Source: Voacanga thouarsii (Eukaryota > Streptophyta > Magnoliopsida > Gentianales > Apocynaceae). Taken from it: DNA of 64,000 bases. This document shows positions 38,618-50,570 of this stretch, one piece after another (the stretch's first letter is position 1; each line of letters opens with the position of its first letter). The translations under genes and the position numbers were made by a program. The stretch lies in NCBI GenBank assembly GCA_026120185.1, contig JANUWF010001192.1, positions 62,001 to 126,000 of the forward strand, given 5' to 3'. The notes below the pieces were generated by a model. It was not told the origin of the DNA. It did no database searches and saw only the letters and a list, made by a program, of their open reading frames with translations.

Positions 38618-38628
38618 CTCCCCCTTGA
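38618..38628 (-). promoter_or_regulatory. Polypurine tract of copia-2
   Basis: AAGGGGGAG on the minus strand directly before the 3' LTR; the identical motif precedes the 3' LTR at 55876. Confidence 0.75.
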
Positions 38629-38639
38629 ATGTTCATCCA

Positions 38640-40672
38640 TTACATAAAGAATATGCCTCGTTAAAACCTTACTAGATAAAAACTCAGTGGGAAAAAAATC
38701 TAGTGAAGGAAAAATAGTACACTATTCTATATGTTTGTTTATTACTCCCCCTAATGAGATGATTCATTTAAAATTTTAAACTGACACATACAGATTTTAT
38801 ATCTCAACTTCTCAAATGTTGCAGTCGATAAAGTCTTCGTGAAAATATTTGCGAGGTTGTTACATGACCGAATTTGTAGTACATCAATTTCACATTTCTT
38901 TTGGAGTTCATGAGTAAAGAAGAATTTTGGTGGTGAAAAATGTTTTGTCCGATCTCCTTTAATATATCCTCCTCGTATTTGAGCTATACAAATTGCATTG
39001 TCTTCATAAAGAGGAGTTGGAATATCTCTGATAGATGATAATCCACAACTTTCTCAGATATTATGAATTATTGATTGTAACCATACACATTCTCTACTTG
39101 CTTTCATGAATGGCTATATTTTTAGCATGATTTGAAGAAGTAACTGCTTAGAGATATCGAATGATTTGTTTAATTCCATTCCAATGTCGTCGTATTGGTG
39201 AAGAACTAAATCTTGCTAATAAATTGACAGCAAATACAATATCAGGTCATGTATTGTTAGCAAGATACATCAATGCACCAATTGCACTGAGATATGGTAC
39301 TTCAAGACCAATGAGTTCTTCATCATCTTCTTGAGGTCAAAATCTTTCTTCACATCTAATGACTGAACGATCATTAGAATACTCAATGGATGTGCTTTGT
39401 CCATGTAAAAGCTTTTTAGAACTTTTGCTGTATATGTTGATTGATGAAACTTGTTCAATTTGTAAACCAAGACAAAATGTAATTTTACCAACATCCTTGA
39501 TGTCGCATAATCAATTGTTTCGTTGAGCTCTTCAGGAGTTTCAATAAAATTAATATCATCAACATATATCACAAATTTAGAACCAGATTTCTTAATAAAA
39601 ACACATGGACATACCTGGTCATTTGTAAATCCTGCTTTCAATAAATATTCACTAAGATGATTGAATCACATGCGCCCAGATTACTTCAAGACATATAATG
39701 ATTTTTGCAACTTGATGGAGTAATTTTTACGAGGATAATGTTTATATGCTAGGATAATGTTTATATGTTTCAGGCATATGAAATCCTTCGGGGATTTTCA
39801 TATAAACATCATTTTCTAAATTTCCATACAAGTAAGCAGTGACAACATCTAATAGGCGCATATCTATTTTTTCATGTACTGCCAAACTGATAAGATATCG
39901 GAGTATAATAGCATCAACAATAGGAGAATAAGTTTCATTATAATCAATACCTGGTCTTTGTAAAAAACCTTGAGCTACTAACTGTGCTTTATCTTGTATG
40001 ATTTCATTATTTTCATTGCGCTTTCTCACAAATATCCATTCGTAACCAACAGGTTTTACACCTTCTAGTGTTCAGACTGTAGGTCCCGAAGACTTTACGT
40101 TGTGTCAGTGTATTTAACTCCGATTGAATCGCATCTTTCTATTGTAACCAATCTTTTCTATGCCGACATTCATCAACTGATATTGGTTTAGGATCATCAT
40201 TATCATGTATAACATCAAGAGATATATTGTATACAAACATATTATCAATAATTATTTCTATCCAATTCCAACTTCTACCGGAAGTTGTATAATTAATAGA
40301 AATTCACTATGAACATCTGGATCATTTAATCCTCTTTTCTTTCGAGGATTTTTATCTTTAGAACTAAGAGGTCGGCCACGCTTCTGACGTGCTTTTGGCT
40401 CAGCAGCTATAGGTATAATCTTTTTGTTCTGCTGGAACTTCAAGTTGAATATGAGCATCTATAGTTGGAATATGAGATTTCGTTACTCTTCTGGAGTCAA
40501 CAAAAGCGTTTGGCATTTGATTTGCAATGCTTTACAAATGAATTATCTTTTGAACTTCAAGTTCACACGCGCTTGTATGCGGATCAAGATAATTTAATGA
40601 TATTGTCCAATCAAGATCTTTCTTATACTGTTTATGTTCTTCCCATAATTTAAGGAATAATGATTTCACAAG
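38640..40672 (-). pseudogene. copia-2 pol remnant (integrase C-terminus, RT, RNase H)
   Basis: The minus-strand linker carries HTSACELEVQKIIHL and a KARQKRGRP-type basic stretch. RT blocks are KRNENNEI, LVAQGFLQRPGIDYNETYSP, LDVVTAYLYGNLENDVYMKIPEGF and FVIYVDDINF (the catalytic YVDD is present). RNase H with the ETKHIS-like end region follows to 38640. Blocks are separated by stops and frameshifts; it is not translatable as one protein. Its linker fills the gap that is deleted in the copia at 51-56 kb. Confidence 0.85.
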
Positions 40673-40842
40673 AGAATAAGGGAAAAGAAAAAGAAATGCA
40701 AGAACATGATGACAAGTAGGAAATGCCCCAAAAATTTTTTTTTTTTTTTTGACTCTTCCCAGTACCATCTTTTCCCCTTCCTTTTTGTCTTTTCTTCTCC
40801 TCCGTCCCTCCACCTATCATCTACCTCTTCTTCTTCCTCGTA

Positions 40843-40843
40843 C

Positions 40844-40893
<50 letters not shown>
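40843..40893. repeat. (AT)n(GT)n microsatellite
   Basis: AT repeat followed by ~18 GT units, upstream of the RKD exons. It produces a spurious Cys-Val frame. Confidence 0.9.
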
Positions 40894-40894
<1 letters not shown>

Positions 40895-40940
40895 GGTATA
40901 TATCTCAATCATCAGCCATTAGTAAACATAAAAAAAATAA

Positions 40941-42332
40941 AAAAACCTCAAAGCATATATAGAAACTCGTAATTCATTTGAGACATGGTTAAATTTTGAC
41001 TTGGTTTCTAACGTAGAAGATTTTGATGTGTTTTCTTTTCCAAGCCAACTGCTTCCATCTAATGTCAGGTCTAACGCAGAAGATTTTGATGTCTTTTCTT
41101 TTCCAAGCCAACCGCTTTCGCCTAATTTCAGGTGAGATACTTTTAAGGGCTTCTTTTTTTTTTTAGTGTGCTTAATAATGAAATTAAACTCTCTTTTGGT
41201 TTGTTGTGGTGTAAATCAGTGGTAGTTCTAGATATGCTGCTTTAAATTTTCAATTTGATCTACACATTCAAGAGACTGCTTTTGATGCTGTTGATCTACC
41301 CATTCAAGAGACTACTTTTGATGCTGTTCCTCTGAATGAGGATATGCTTGTGCATGATCCTTTCTACTCCCTAATGGATTTTGAACAAAGCCAGAATTTA
41401 GTTCCAGGTTATCATACATTCAAACATGGATTTTGCATGGTATTACCTTTACTGATATTATTTTTCCTTTTCTAGGAGAAATAATGAGTGGTCTTGGCAA
41501 CGAATTTAGAGTGGGGACCTATGAAATGCATAATATCGAAGTTCAAGATATTATTGCAGATGAAATTTCTATGGAGAATGAGAGGATTAGGAGGTAGAGA
41601 GAGGAGAAGGGCAATAGCTCCACAATACTATCAAAAGAAACCATTTCGCAATACTTTTACCTACCAATCAAGAGCGCGGCCAAAGAACTGAATATTGGTT
41701 TAACCCCTCTCAAGAACAAATATAGGGAGTTGGGAATTCGTCGATGGCCTCACAGAAAGTTGATAAGCTTGGAGACCCTAATTAAGAATGTTCAAGTTCT
41801 CACACACACACACACACACACACTTGTAATTTGCTGAAATTATGAAAGATTTATAAGTAAATAATAACTGGAATGAATGTATCTCCATTGATGATATCAC
41901 TTCGATTTACAGAAGCGAAATAAAGACGAAGGAGGATATAAGTTAAGAAAAACCATTGAGATACTGGAACGTGAGAAGAAGTTGGTGGAAGAAAGTCTTA
42001 ATACGCAGTTGGAGGACCAAACACAGAAATTGAGATAAGCATGCTTCAAGGCCAAATATAATAAAAAACTTAAGGGGATGAGAAAATCCCAAGACTCATT
42101 GAGCAGTAACGTCACGGCTAATTCTGCTGCTAGTCTAGATGCTGGCCCAAGGGAGAAGGAAGAGAATGAGGATGCCGAAGAAGAGGAATTGAAATTCATA
42201 ATTGCTACATGTTTGTCTTCCTTTAATGCAAATATAGAAAAAGAACAACTACAAACATTTATCCTCAATTTGTTAGCTCAATTGAAAAAGAGCAACTACA
42301 AGCATGCATCCTCAAGTTCATGTGAATACTAG
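40941..42332 (+). pseudogene. RKD-type (RWP-RK domain) transcription factor, broken
   Basis: Four exons can be followed: about 40941-41131, 41220-41407, 41476-41795 and 41913-42332, with GT/AG introns. The third contains the RWP-RK domain (LSKETISQYFYLPIKSAAKEL, then LGIRRWPHRKLISLETLIKNVQ). The fourth carries a coiled-coil region (KTIEILEREKKLVEE), ACFKANY and an acidic tail. RKDs are plant nuclear DNA-binding regulators of egg/gamete identity. Two in-frame stops break it, TAG at 41595-41597 just before the domain and TAA at 42036-42038 where the family has Gln. The intron-3 donor (CAA|GTTCTC) is weak and lies against a CA repeat. The first exon and start codon are not identifiable. The N-terminal part contains tandem duplications. 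It lies inside copia-2 in antisense orientation. Confidence 0.85.
41801..41823. repeat. (CA)n microsatellite in RKD intron 3
   Basis: About 11 CA units just after the presumed donor. Confidence 0.9.
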
Positions 42333-42489
42333 TGAGATGAATAAAAGAAATGTAAGTGAACGCAAGACTTATGATCAAAAGGAGATATATTTTTTTTTTT
42401 CTGAATTGTTAGTAGTAATATAGTATATATTGACATTCGAATGTAACATCTCAAATATGTGATACTTATTATTAATGGAAATATAATTT

Positions 42490-43100
42490 TCCCTTATTAT
42501 CTTTTCTGTTTCACTTCAGGTAGCCAGTATTACTCTGTGCTAAGGGAAATATCGAGTGTGTCCATTACCATAACCACGGCCACTGCCACAACTACGATTA
42601 TAACAATGGCTTCTGCTGGAGCCAACAACATTCACTTCTGGGAGTGTTGTTGAGCCAGTTGGTCTGGCTTCATGATTTTTCAATCATAACTCATTATTTT
42701 TCTCTGTAATGATGATGGCAGTAATGAAATCTGTGTATACCCTTTTTCTCAATATTGTTGCTGTAGGACAATATTCGAGGCATGAAAGATAGAGAATGTC
42801 TTCTCCAATATATCTTCATCTGTAACTTTTTCTCCGCATAATTTTAATTGAGATATAAGTTGATACATCGCGAAGCTATATTCATTCACGGTTTTAAAAA
42901 TTTTCAACTTCAGGTGCAATCATTTATACCGTGTAGTTGGTTATACGACCATCTTCAAGTGGTCAAATTTAAATTGCCCACAGGACATATGGATCTTTTT
43001 TTTTTTCAGCATTTAGATGCATTTCTGTATGACATATAGTTTTTCCAGTAATATCAAGAGCTACAAATTCGAGGTTAGCAAGGTTAGCTATAGAGATTAA
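42490..43100 (-). pseudogene. copia-2 gag remnant
   Basis: The minus strand contains the gag start region (LEFVALDI-like), but the ATG is ATA compared with the 51.7 kb copy. The Arg/Gly-rich RGRG stretch (about 42540-42610) also remains. About 160 bases are missing and homology stops at ~42490. Confidence 0.75.
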
Positions 43101-43438
43101 TAAACGCATGCATGTCTTCTGACTTTAATAACGGCAGAGACTCGTGTTGATAACGTGTTATAAAATTTTCTCACAATTCTTTCACAAAATGATGGTGTAT
43201 TGCAAGCTTAGAGAATAGCTCTATTTATAGATCTCTTAATTAGTGAAATACATCATCTTCCACTAATCTTAATTAGTGGTGTCTCCACTAAATGATGGAC
43301 ATCCATAAAAATCCATAATTAGTGGAGTTTCCATTAATTAGTGGAGCTTCCACTAATTCCCTAATAATTCACATAAATTTATAATTAATGGAGTTTCCAC
43401 TAATTCAAATATTTACAACACTAAATAAATAATACATA

Positions 43439-43764
43439 CTTCCTTCATCTCTTCTTATTTATTTATTTTAACTAAAATTTTGTCTCAATTTATCTGTCCC
43501 ATTAACAAACTAAGATGATATTAATTATTATTTTTTCACAAATACACATCTTTAATACAACAAGTATTGTGCATTTGTAATGGGAAAGAAAGTAGATTAA
43601 ATATGTTTACCATACATAAAAATTTAAAATTTGATTATTTTTTAATAAAGAGATAAATTTTTTTAGGGTAAAATAGAAAATGTTAATTAATTAACCGAAA
43701 AAACTTATTTTTCTTAAAACTTATGAATCGGTTAAAATTGACAAATAAAAGGGGACGGAATGAT
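43439..43764. mobile_element. TA-flanked MITE, ~326 bp
   Basis: Same family as 22796-23057. It starts CTTCCTTCATCTCTTCTTATTTA and ends inverse-like AAATAAAAGGGGACGGAAT, TA on both sides. It lies 14 bases beyond the copia-2 target duplication. Confidence 0.65.
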
Positions 43765-43770
43765 TAACTA

Positions 43771-44041
43771 CCTACGTTTCACAATATAATTCGTTTTGAA
43801 CCTGCATTTTTTTTTAAATAATATAAGTCATTTTATAAAAAATTATTACTTTTTTTCCATCTCTACCCCTCCCTGCAATCTCCCTCTTTCCACTAATTAT
43901 AACTTAATTTTCTATAATTATCAAAATAGATAAATACTTAATTAGAGGTATTTTTGGAAACTTAATTTTAAAATTGTGTGAAATATAATACCCTTAATTC
44001 TTGTACATAAGTTTAAAACGATTTACATTGTGAAACGAAGA
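43771..44041. mobile_element. TA-flanked MITE, ~271 bp, ~30 bp terminal repeats
   Basis: Left end CTACGTTTCACAATATAATTCGTTTTGAAC; right end is the inverse of CTTCGTTTCACAATGTAAATCGTTTTAAAC. TA flanks both ends. It starts 6 bases after the previous MITE ends. Confidence 0.8.
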
Positions 44042-44161
44042 TATGAGTACTAACGACATGTGTTAAAACTTTTGATATGGATAGCGTAGATGGTTTATCA
44101 ATTCATTGTGGGTTGGAAACCTAGAAGAAGCCTAGCTGATATAAGTGGCTGAATAAATGAA

Positions 44162-44329
44162 GGGAAATTTCTGCGTGCATCCGGCACACGTACACTGGAT
44201 GTTTTAGGTGTTTGTATTATACACACTGAGAGTTGTACAACATATCCTCAATGTTCATTTATTATTGTACAACTCTCAATGCACGTGATATAAATACTTA
44301 AAACACCGATCCGTGCAAAAATTTCTCAT
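44162..44329. mobile_element. ~168 bp foldback/hairpin element
   Basis: The arms 44162-44240 and 44265-44329 are imperfect inverses (GAAATTTCTGCGTGCATC / GATCCGTGCAAAAATTTC; GAGAGTTGTACAA / TTGTACAACTCTC) around a 24-base loop. It would form a long hairpin if transcribed. Confidence 0.65.
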
Positions 44330-44567
44330 AAAAGAATACACTGACACAAAATAGGTTTTGGTTTAACAAAGCCCAAGTCCCAGAAGAGTTATGTTTTCTA
44401 TTTTATGAGACACAAATATTTAAGTAAATTTTGTTGATTAGTTGTTTTATTATTTCTTAGGCCTTGCACCTTATGCCTACTAGATGTCAAATTTATATTG
44501 ACTACTTAAATATTAAACTTCACACTCTAAATATCTAACGGATTGTTGAGTCTTAAGTGTAAGGGGG

Positions 44568-47500
44568 TAGCAATGGCTAATGGGCCGGCCCGCACGGTTT
44601 CAGGCCGTGTCGAGCCATGCTCGAGGACCGGCCTGCTTGGAGGGCGGGCCGGTCCCGGACAAGGGCCTTGGCCCGTGTGGCCCGCGAGCTAGCCCGTGGC
44701 TTATTCTTTTTTTTTTTGTCCTACTTAACATAATTTTTTAAAATTATAAAAAAGTCACCTTGAAGTGGTGGGGGGTTTGGCTTGGACCCCTACCTATTTT
44801 ATTAATTAATAAAATAAAGATTACATAAGAGGGGGACTTGATGCCTAAACCTCTTAAAAATATTACAATGATTAAAATTTAAAAATATAATAAATATTCT
44901 AAAAATAAAATTAAATACATAATATTACTTATCCTAAATTCCTAATTACAAAAATACTAAACTAACTACTTGGTTCACTCCATTCATCATTTGAGTCATC
45001 ATCAATAATCCACGAATTAGCCGTCCTATCTTCGGCTGCAAATCAACTACTACAACACATTAACATCTCCAAAGTTTGAGGAACCAATTGAGATCTTCTT
45101 TCATCGATTGTTCGGGCGCTCTCACTGAAGACGCTTTCCGATTGCACTATAGAGACTGGTGGTATCAAAAGATCACGTGTCATTTTAGATAAATGGGATA
45201 TTGACTTACATGAGTCTTCCACCAACCACAAATATCAAAATGCTGATCTTCATTTTCTACCAGGGGCTGCATCTCGTAAATTGCCATCTTGTTGTAGGTG
45301 GTAGTTGATCTTTTTTTACGTTTCATAATACCCCATGGATTAAATACTAATGAAATTGAAGAAGTAGATTTTCGCAGAGGTTGAAAGTAACTACTAGATG
45401 ATGAAGCTTGCCTAATTAAATTAGGAGAACTAGAATAAGAAGACTCAAATTCATACAAATTATACATGTCAGATAAAGTTTTAGTTGTTTTATCTTTTAT
45501 ATCTTTTATCATACATTATTTAAGTGCTTGTGATTCATCAAAATCTAATGTTTCATATAAATATTCAATAATATTATAAGAACCGGGCGTCTTTACTCTA
45601 GGATCCATACACAATGCCATATAACATAAAATATGAATATTTTCATAATATTTTTTATATTTTTCAAACATACTTCTCATAAAAAAATCATATTGGGGAT
45701 GATACATATATTCACAAAAAATATGTACTACCTTAGCAAGTGTTTGAAGAATATGATGAGTAGTGGGATAATAGGATCCCGATAAAAATTCAGCAGCTTC
45801 TTTGAAAGTAAATAAAAATGTTGAAAGTACAGTACAATTTTCAAAATGAGATTCAGTTAGTGGAGGTTATAAATTATTACTATTACAAAATTCAATAAGT
45901 TGGTTTTGAAAAGGTATAACACTTTCAAACATATCTAAAGTTGAGTTTCATCTAATTTTACAATCTAATCTAATTTTTTTAAAAGATACACCTTATTTTC
46001 GGCATAATGCCTTAAAAATTTGTTGCCTAATTGGGGAGGTTTTAATAAATAAAACAACATTTCTAATTATATTAACAATATCATCAATATATTTATATCC
46101 TTCTTTAACACATAAATTAAGTATATGACAAGCACATCTAGTATGAAATAAAATACCACATAACATAGGATTCATAGTATTTTTTAAAATTGTTATGGAG
46201 GAATCATTATTTGAAGTATTATCTAAAGAAATAGAAATAATTTTGATTTAAAATCCTATATTCACGACATGTTTGAGTAATCATTCTAGCTATACTACTA
46301 CCTACATGAGGATATTCAAATAATTTAAAACAAATAGTTCTTTTTTGTACTAACCAATCATGATCTATCCAATGACATGTAATGCACAAATAAGATTCAT
46401 TAGTAATTGCAGTCTAACCATCACAAGTAAGAGCAAATTTCCAATTACAAAAATCAAACATAGCAATTAGATACTCTTTCATTTCTTTATATATCTTTAT
46501 TATATTATTTTTTAATGTTGTTCTAGGAATTCTTTTCCGTGCTGGTTGACAATTATTTTGCATATATTGTTCATAATGTGGATTTTCTGCAAAATTAAAA
46601 GATAATTTAGTTTGAACAATCATTTTAGCAAATGCATTTCTATTTTTTCTATGATCATATTGAAAATTACCAACCATTTGACCTCCTGTAGTTCGTATTT
46701 GTTGTTGTTTAAATAGGTTTTCTAACAAATCATTATGTGACCTTTTCATATGTCTAATTAATGTTCACATCCCTTCTCCCTTCTTATGTGTATATACCGC
46801 TTTACAAATTTTACATGTTGCCCTATTACTATCATTATATTTTTCAAAAAGATTCCAAACCATAGATGTTTTTGCTTTAGTTGTAACATCCATTGTTTCA
46901 ACATCATCCTTACCTATATTAGATTCGTCGGGATGAATTATTGGAGTTGGTTGTGATTGTGAAACACTAACACTAGGTCTACTAGGACCTTCATCTTCAT
47001 TACCTATCTCATTATTTATTAAATTCAAAGGTGGATCTATATTAAAATCAAAATGTGCAGATGATTAGGATGAAGAAAAATGATGATTTGATTTGGATCC
47101 ATTATTTCTTTAAAAAAAACAAGTAATCAAAATTCAAATAAAAGTTCAAAAAAATAAAGTATTAACAAATAATGAAATAAGAGAATTGAAAAATATAAAT
47201 AACAAATTAATTTAAAAATTAAACAAATAACTAAAACAAATAAACAATTAATAAAGCTAAAATAAAAAAAAAAATGTAAGATTAAGAAATACTAACTTGT
47301 TGATGACCAAGATTCAAGAATAACAATACTTTGTTGAGTTTTTTACTTCTTGTATCTACTATTTCGCTACTCAACAATCTTCCAAAATATGAAGACTTTC
47401 TTGAAGAATTGAAAAAGTATAACACAAAAATAAATTCTATTCTAATACTCTTTGTAGAGAAAATGAATAAATTTGAGAATTATGAGAGAAAGATGAATGG

Positions 47501-47869
47501 AAATAAGAGAGAATTGGAGAGAGTTTGAGAGAATTGGAGAGAATTGGATAGTGTTTGATGAGTTTTGGGTTGAATTTGGGGGTATTTATAGAGTTTTGGG
47601 GGTTAGAATAGAGAATATAACCGTTAGGGACCAAATTGCAAAAAAAAATTAATTCAGCCGTTTTAGGGGCTAAATTGCAAAAAAAAACTGAAGGATTGAA
47701 TTGAAAAAAAAAAATAGAGAGAGCGGCTCTCTCAAGCGGGCTGGCCCGCCAGGCAGTGGGCCCAAGCGGGCCAACCCATGACGGGCCAGGGGTTTTACCC
47801 CTTGGCCCGGACCGGCACACAGTGCGCAGTTTGCCTCGCGGGCCGAGCCGGGCCCACTTGCCATTGCTA
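44568..47869 (-). mobile_element. hAT transposon, 3.3 kb, degenerate autonomous copy
   Basis: Terminal inverted repeats are TAGCAATGGC (left) and its inverse GCCATTGCTA (right). Flanking 8 bp target duplications are TAAGGGGG (44560-44567) and TGAGGGGG (47870-47877), seven of eight matching. Both ends carry ~130 bases of GC-rich sequence with repeated GGCCCG/CGGGCC motifs, in sharp contrast to the A/T-rich surroundings. A transposase remnant runs on the minus strand. Confidence 0.92.
45043..47028 (-). pseudogene. hAT (Ac/RICESLEEPER-type) transposase remnant
   Basis: Order on the minus strand: an acidic N-terminus (47028), a BED-type zinc finger start (WNLFEKY, CKICKAVYTHKKGEG), and KMIVQTKLSFNFAENPHYEQYM with the LTCDG block typical of the catalytic region. 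Next come RCACHILNLCVKEG, the MALCMDPRVK region and the C-terminal dimerisation segment (CGWWKTHVSQYP; SESVFSESARTIDERRSQL). Direct breaks: TGA after KGEGM at about 46763, TAG instead of Trp after LTCDG at about 46412, then frameshifts between 46410 and 46175 and near 45230. The element cannot supply its own transposase. Confidence 0.88.
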
Positions 47870-47877
47870 TGAGGGGG

Positions 47878-49907
47878 TGTTAAATTATCTCTCTTCGACT
47901 ACTATATGTCTACTTTGTGAAAATTATCCATATTGTGAGGTGATGTAATTATTCACATGGGCTAATTATCTAGATAAATTTCTGCATTATTTTCCATGCA
48001 TGCCCCTGTTCCCTAATGAAAGGCATACTCTCCATCTATTACTAGTATTTAGTAGCAGCTTTCTCTCTTTAAGCTTGCTTTTGATTCTTTCCCAATTTGT
48101 GAGTTCACAGTCCTTGGTGGCCATTGGGCTCTTCCTATTTAAGAATTTTGAGTATTGTGAACTTAAGCCCATGAGTTTTGGGTGGAAGCTATGTTAAATT
48201 AGAAATCTATTAGCAATTTACTATATATTTATTAGGGTTTTTTTTTGTTGTATTATTCCAAAACATAACCTATCAGTTATGTGTCTATATTTGAGCGATT
48301 TAAAAACTGTTCAAGAATAGCGGGGTGAAAGGCAGAGAAGAACTTGGAATATGAAGCTCTTAATGGAGATGAGTTTATGAACTAGTTGACACCTCCACGC
48401 TACGAGCGGAGATTTTGTCCGATAATTAAATAAAATTTATCAAATATTTACAAATAAATAAAATTTATAAATAAATTATTAGTTAGAGAGTATAAAACAA
48501 ATATTAATATACATACATTACAATTACTATTGATAGAGCATATACATTTAAATATAAAAAAATTAACAATTGACCCTATACTTTTATGAATTTTTTTATA
48601 ATTGTTGTCACTAACCTAGATATATAATCCAAAAACGAATAAGTATAAGTTTCTTTGATTTAATAATCAATCTAAAAAATAATAAATCAATTATCTTCTA
48701 TATGTGTTTATTTGTATAGAGTGGAGAAAATAGATTACACAAAATTCAAACTGTGAGAAAAACTATTCTTAAGTTATATTATCTCGATTAAAAAAAAATC
48801 AATACATAATTTTTGCATTTGTATGAATTATGATTTTTTTTAATCAAATATCTCCTGCAGCAATAAATATTAAACCAAAAAAAAGAGAGATTAATATAAT
48901 ATTGTGCTAAAAAGTGGTAAATAAAATAATTATTGAAATTACTCGTAAAATTAAATAAAAGTACTTAAAATTGTAGACTTACAGTTAAAATAAGAACTGC
49001 AATTACAGGCAAAATAGTATTATAAGACAGATAAAGCAGTATTATAAGTTACTTTTCTATGCCTTCGTTCCTTCTCAAGATTTGTTTACGTGCAATCACA
49101 GATAAAGTAGTATTATAAGATATAGATAATTAGTTTTAGTTCTTTTCTTTCTTTCTTATCTCCATCAAAATTGAAGGATAATGATAAGCAAAACCTATAT
49201 TGTAAATGATTATTATCACTTGGTATCCAAACTTCCTCAAAAAATAAATAAATAAGTAAACAAAATCCACATAAATATATCCCCGCAAAAAGAGGGAAAA
49301 AAGCCAAAAAGAAAATAAAAAATTACCTTAGAATGAATCATGATCATCAATCTTATTGTATCCAAAATGAAAAAAACAAAGAGTTATCACATATATGGAA
49401 GAGATTCCTCAAAATTATATTAGATAAAATAAAAAAAGTTGATAATCCAAAATAAGAAGAGAATTAGTTTAATATGAATAGACAAATTAAATATTTATGT
49501 ATGATATCTTGATACCCTGTATGTTAATATCAACTACTACAACTGCATTCATAAATGTGCCCATTGCATTAGTAACAGTAAGGTTATACTTCTTTTATGT
49601 TGCCTATCAAATATTAGTTAAGTGACCATGAACACCAGGAAAGAGGCATTTGAGAGTTTCAACCGCTTGAAAAAATCTTGCATCCCTTTTATTTTCATGT
49701 CTATCAGCCTTCAGTTAATGGAGTTGGTTTTCTAAGTCATTAATTTTTGTCTTCTACCTATCATACTTGCATCCATAGGCAAAAAAATGTATCTTATCAT
49801 CAATAATGAAAACTCAAAATCCTAGTTTCAATTAAATGAAGAATACGTGCAAGAAAATAGTAAGCCAATGCATCTAGATGTCATTCTGTGAATAAATCAA
49901 ATAATGA
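47878..49907. other. Intergenic, no gene seen
   Basis: AT-rich; short frames at 48000-48200 and 49113-49307 are not supported by any recognisable domain. Confidence 0.4.
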
Positions 49908-50570
49908 AATTTTTTTCAAACAATAACAATGTGCAATAAATTAAAAAATGAAACTTGTAGGCTTATATTATTATGAAATAATAATGTGTCTCTTCGTTTT
50001 TCTTATTGATTCTTAAATTATATTGAAGAGATTATTTAAGAGATTACTACAATCCATAAAAGAATACAAAAAGGTTTTACTAAATTTTACAATTAATTGG
50101 AGAAGATGGGGAAAAAAATTGCTTTGAAAATTTACTTGAATAATTTAATCCCCTCATCACTTTTAGTTTTTTCAAAAAGATTAATAATGTGTAATAAATT
50201 AAAGAATGAAACGTGTAAGCCTGTATTATTACGAAATAATAATATGTCTTTTTATTTTTCTTATATGACTCTTTAATTGTTTTTCATAAATTATCTTTCT
50301 CATTTATGTTATAATAATAGTTATAATAATACTCATATATCTTTTTATACAATATTGTTAAATGTTTAATTTATCCATGATGACCAAATTAATTTCAATC
50401 ATAAAAAGAGTTATGTGGAAGTATTGTTGAGATTAACATCATTCATAATAGAATACAAAAATGTTTTAATAGATCTACACCATTAATTAGAGAAAATAAA
50501 AAAGTAAAAAAATAAAAATTGCTTCGAAAATTTACTTGAATAACTTAATCTACTTTTCACTTAACCGTAA
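49908..50570. repeat. Tandem-like repeat of a long AT-rich unit (two copies)
   Basis: 49908-50160 and 50161-50570 share TTTTTTCAAA-, AATGTGTAATAAATTAAA-AATGAAAC, TTACTTGAATAA-TTAATC and related blocks in the same order. The second copy has ~150 extra bases. The inner part resembles the repeats at 56430-57003. The bases 50571-51225 hold nothing recognised. Confidence 0.5.

Larger units (their letters stand above)
38261..43420 (-). mobile_element. Ty1/copia retrotransposon carrying an RKD gene fragment (copia-2)
   Basis: LTRs are at 38261-38617 (3', read on minus) and 43156-43420 (5', with ~95 bases missing from its U5 part). They are flanked by the perfect 5 bp target duplication CTAAA at 38256-38260 and 43421-43425. 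LTR ends are TGTT...AACA. On the minus strand, gag remnants (43100-42490) follow the 5' LTR, and integrase C-terminus/linker, RT and RNase H (40670-38640) precede the 3' LTR and its polypurine tract (38618-38628). The middle of gag-pol is missing. In its place 40675-42498 holds an intron-containing RKD pseudogene on the opposite strand. Confidence 0.88.

Noticed and set aside
40706..40972. Plus-strand frame with Cys-Val repeats
   Set aside because: Generated by the GT microsatellite; ends before the RKD frame and is not joined to it.
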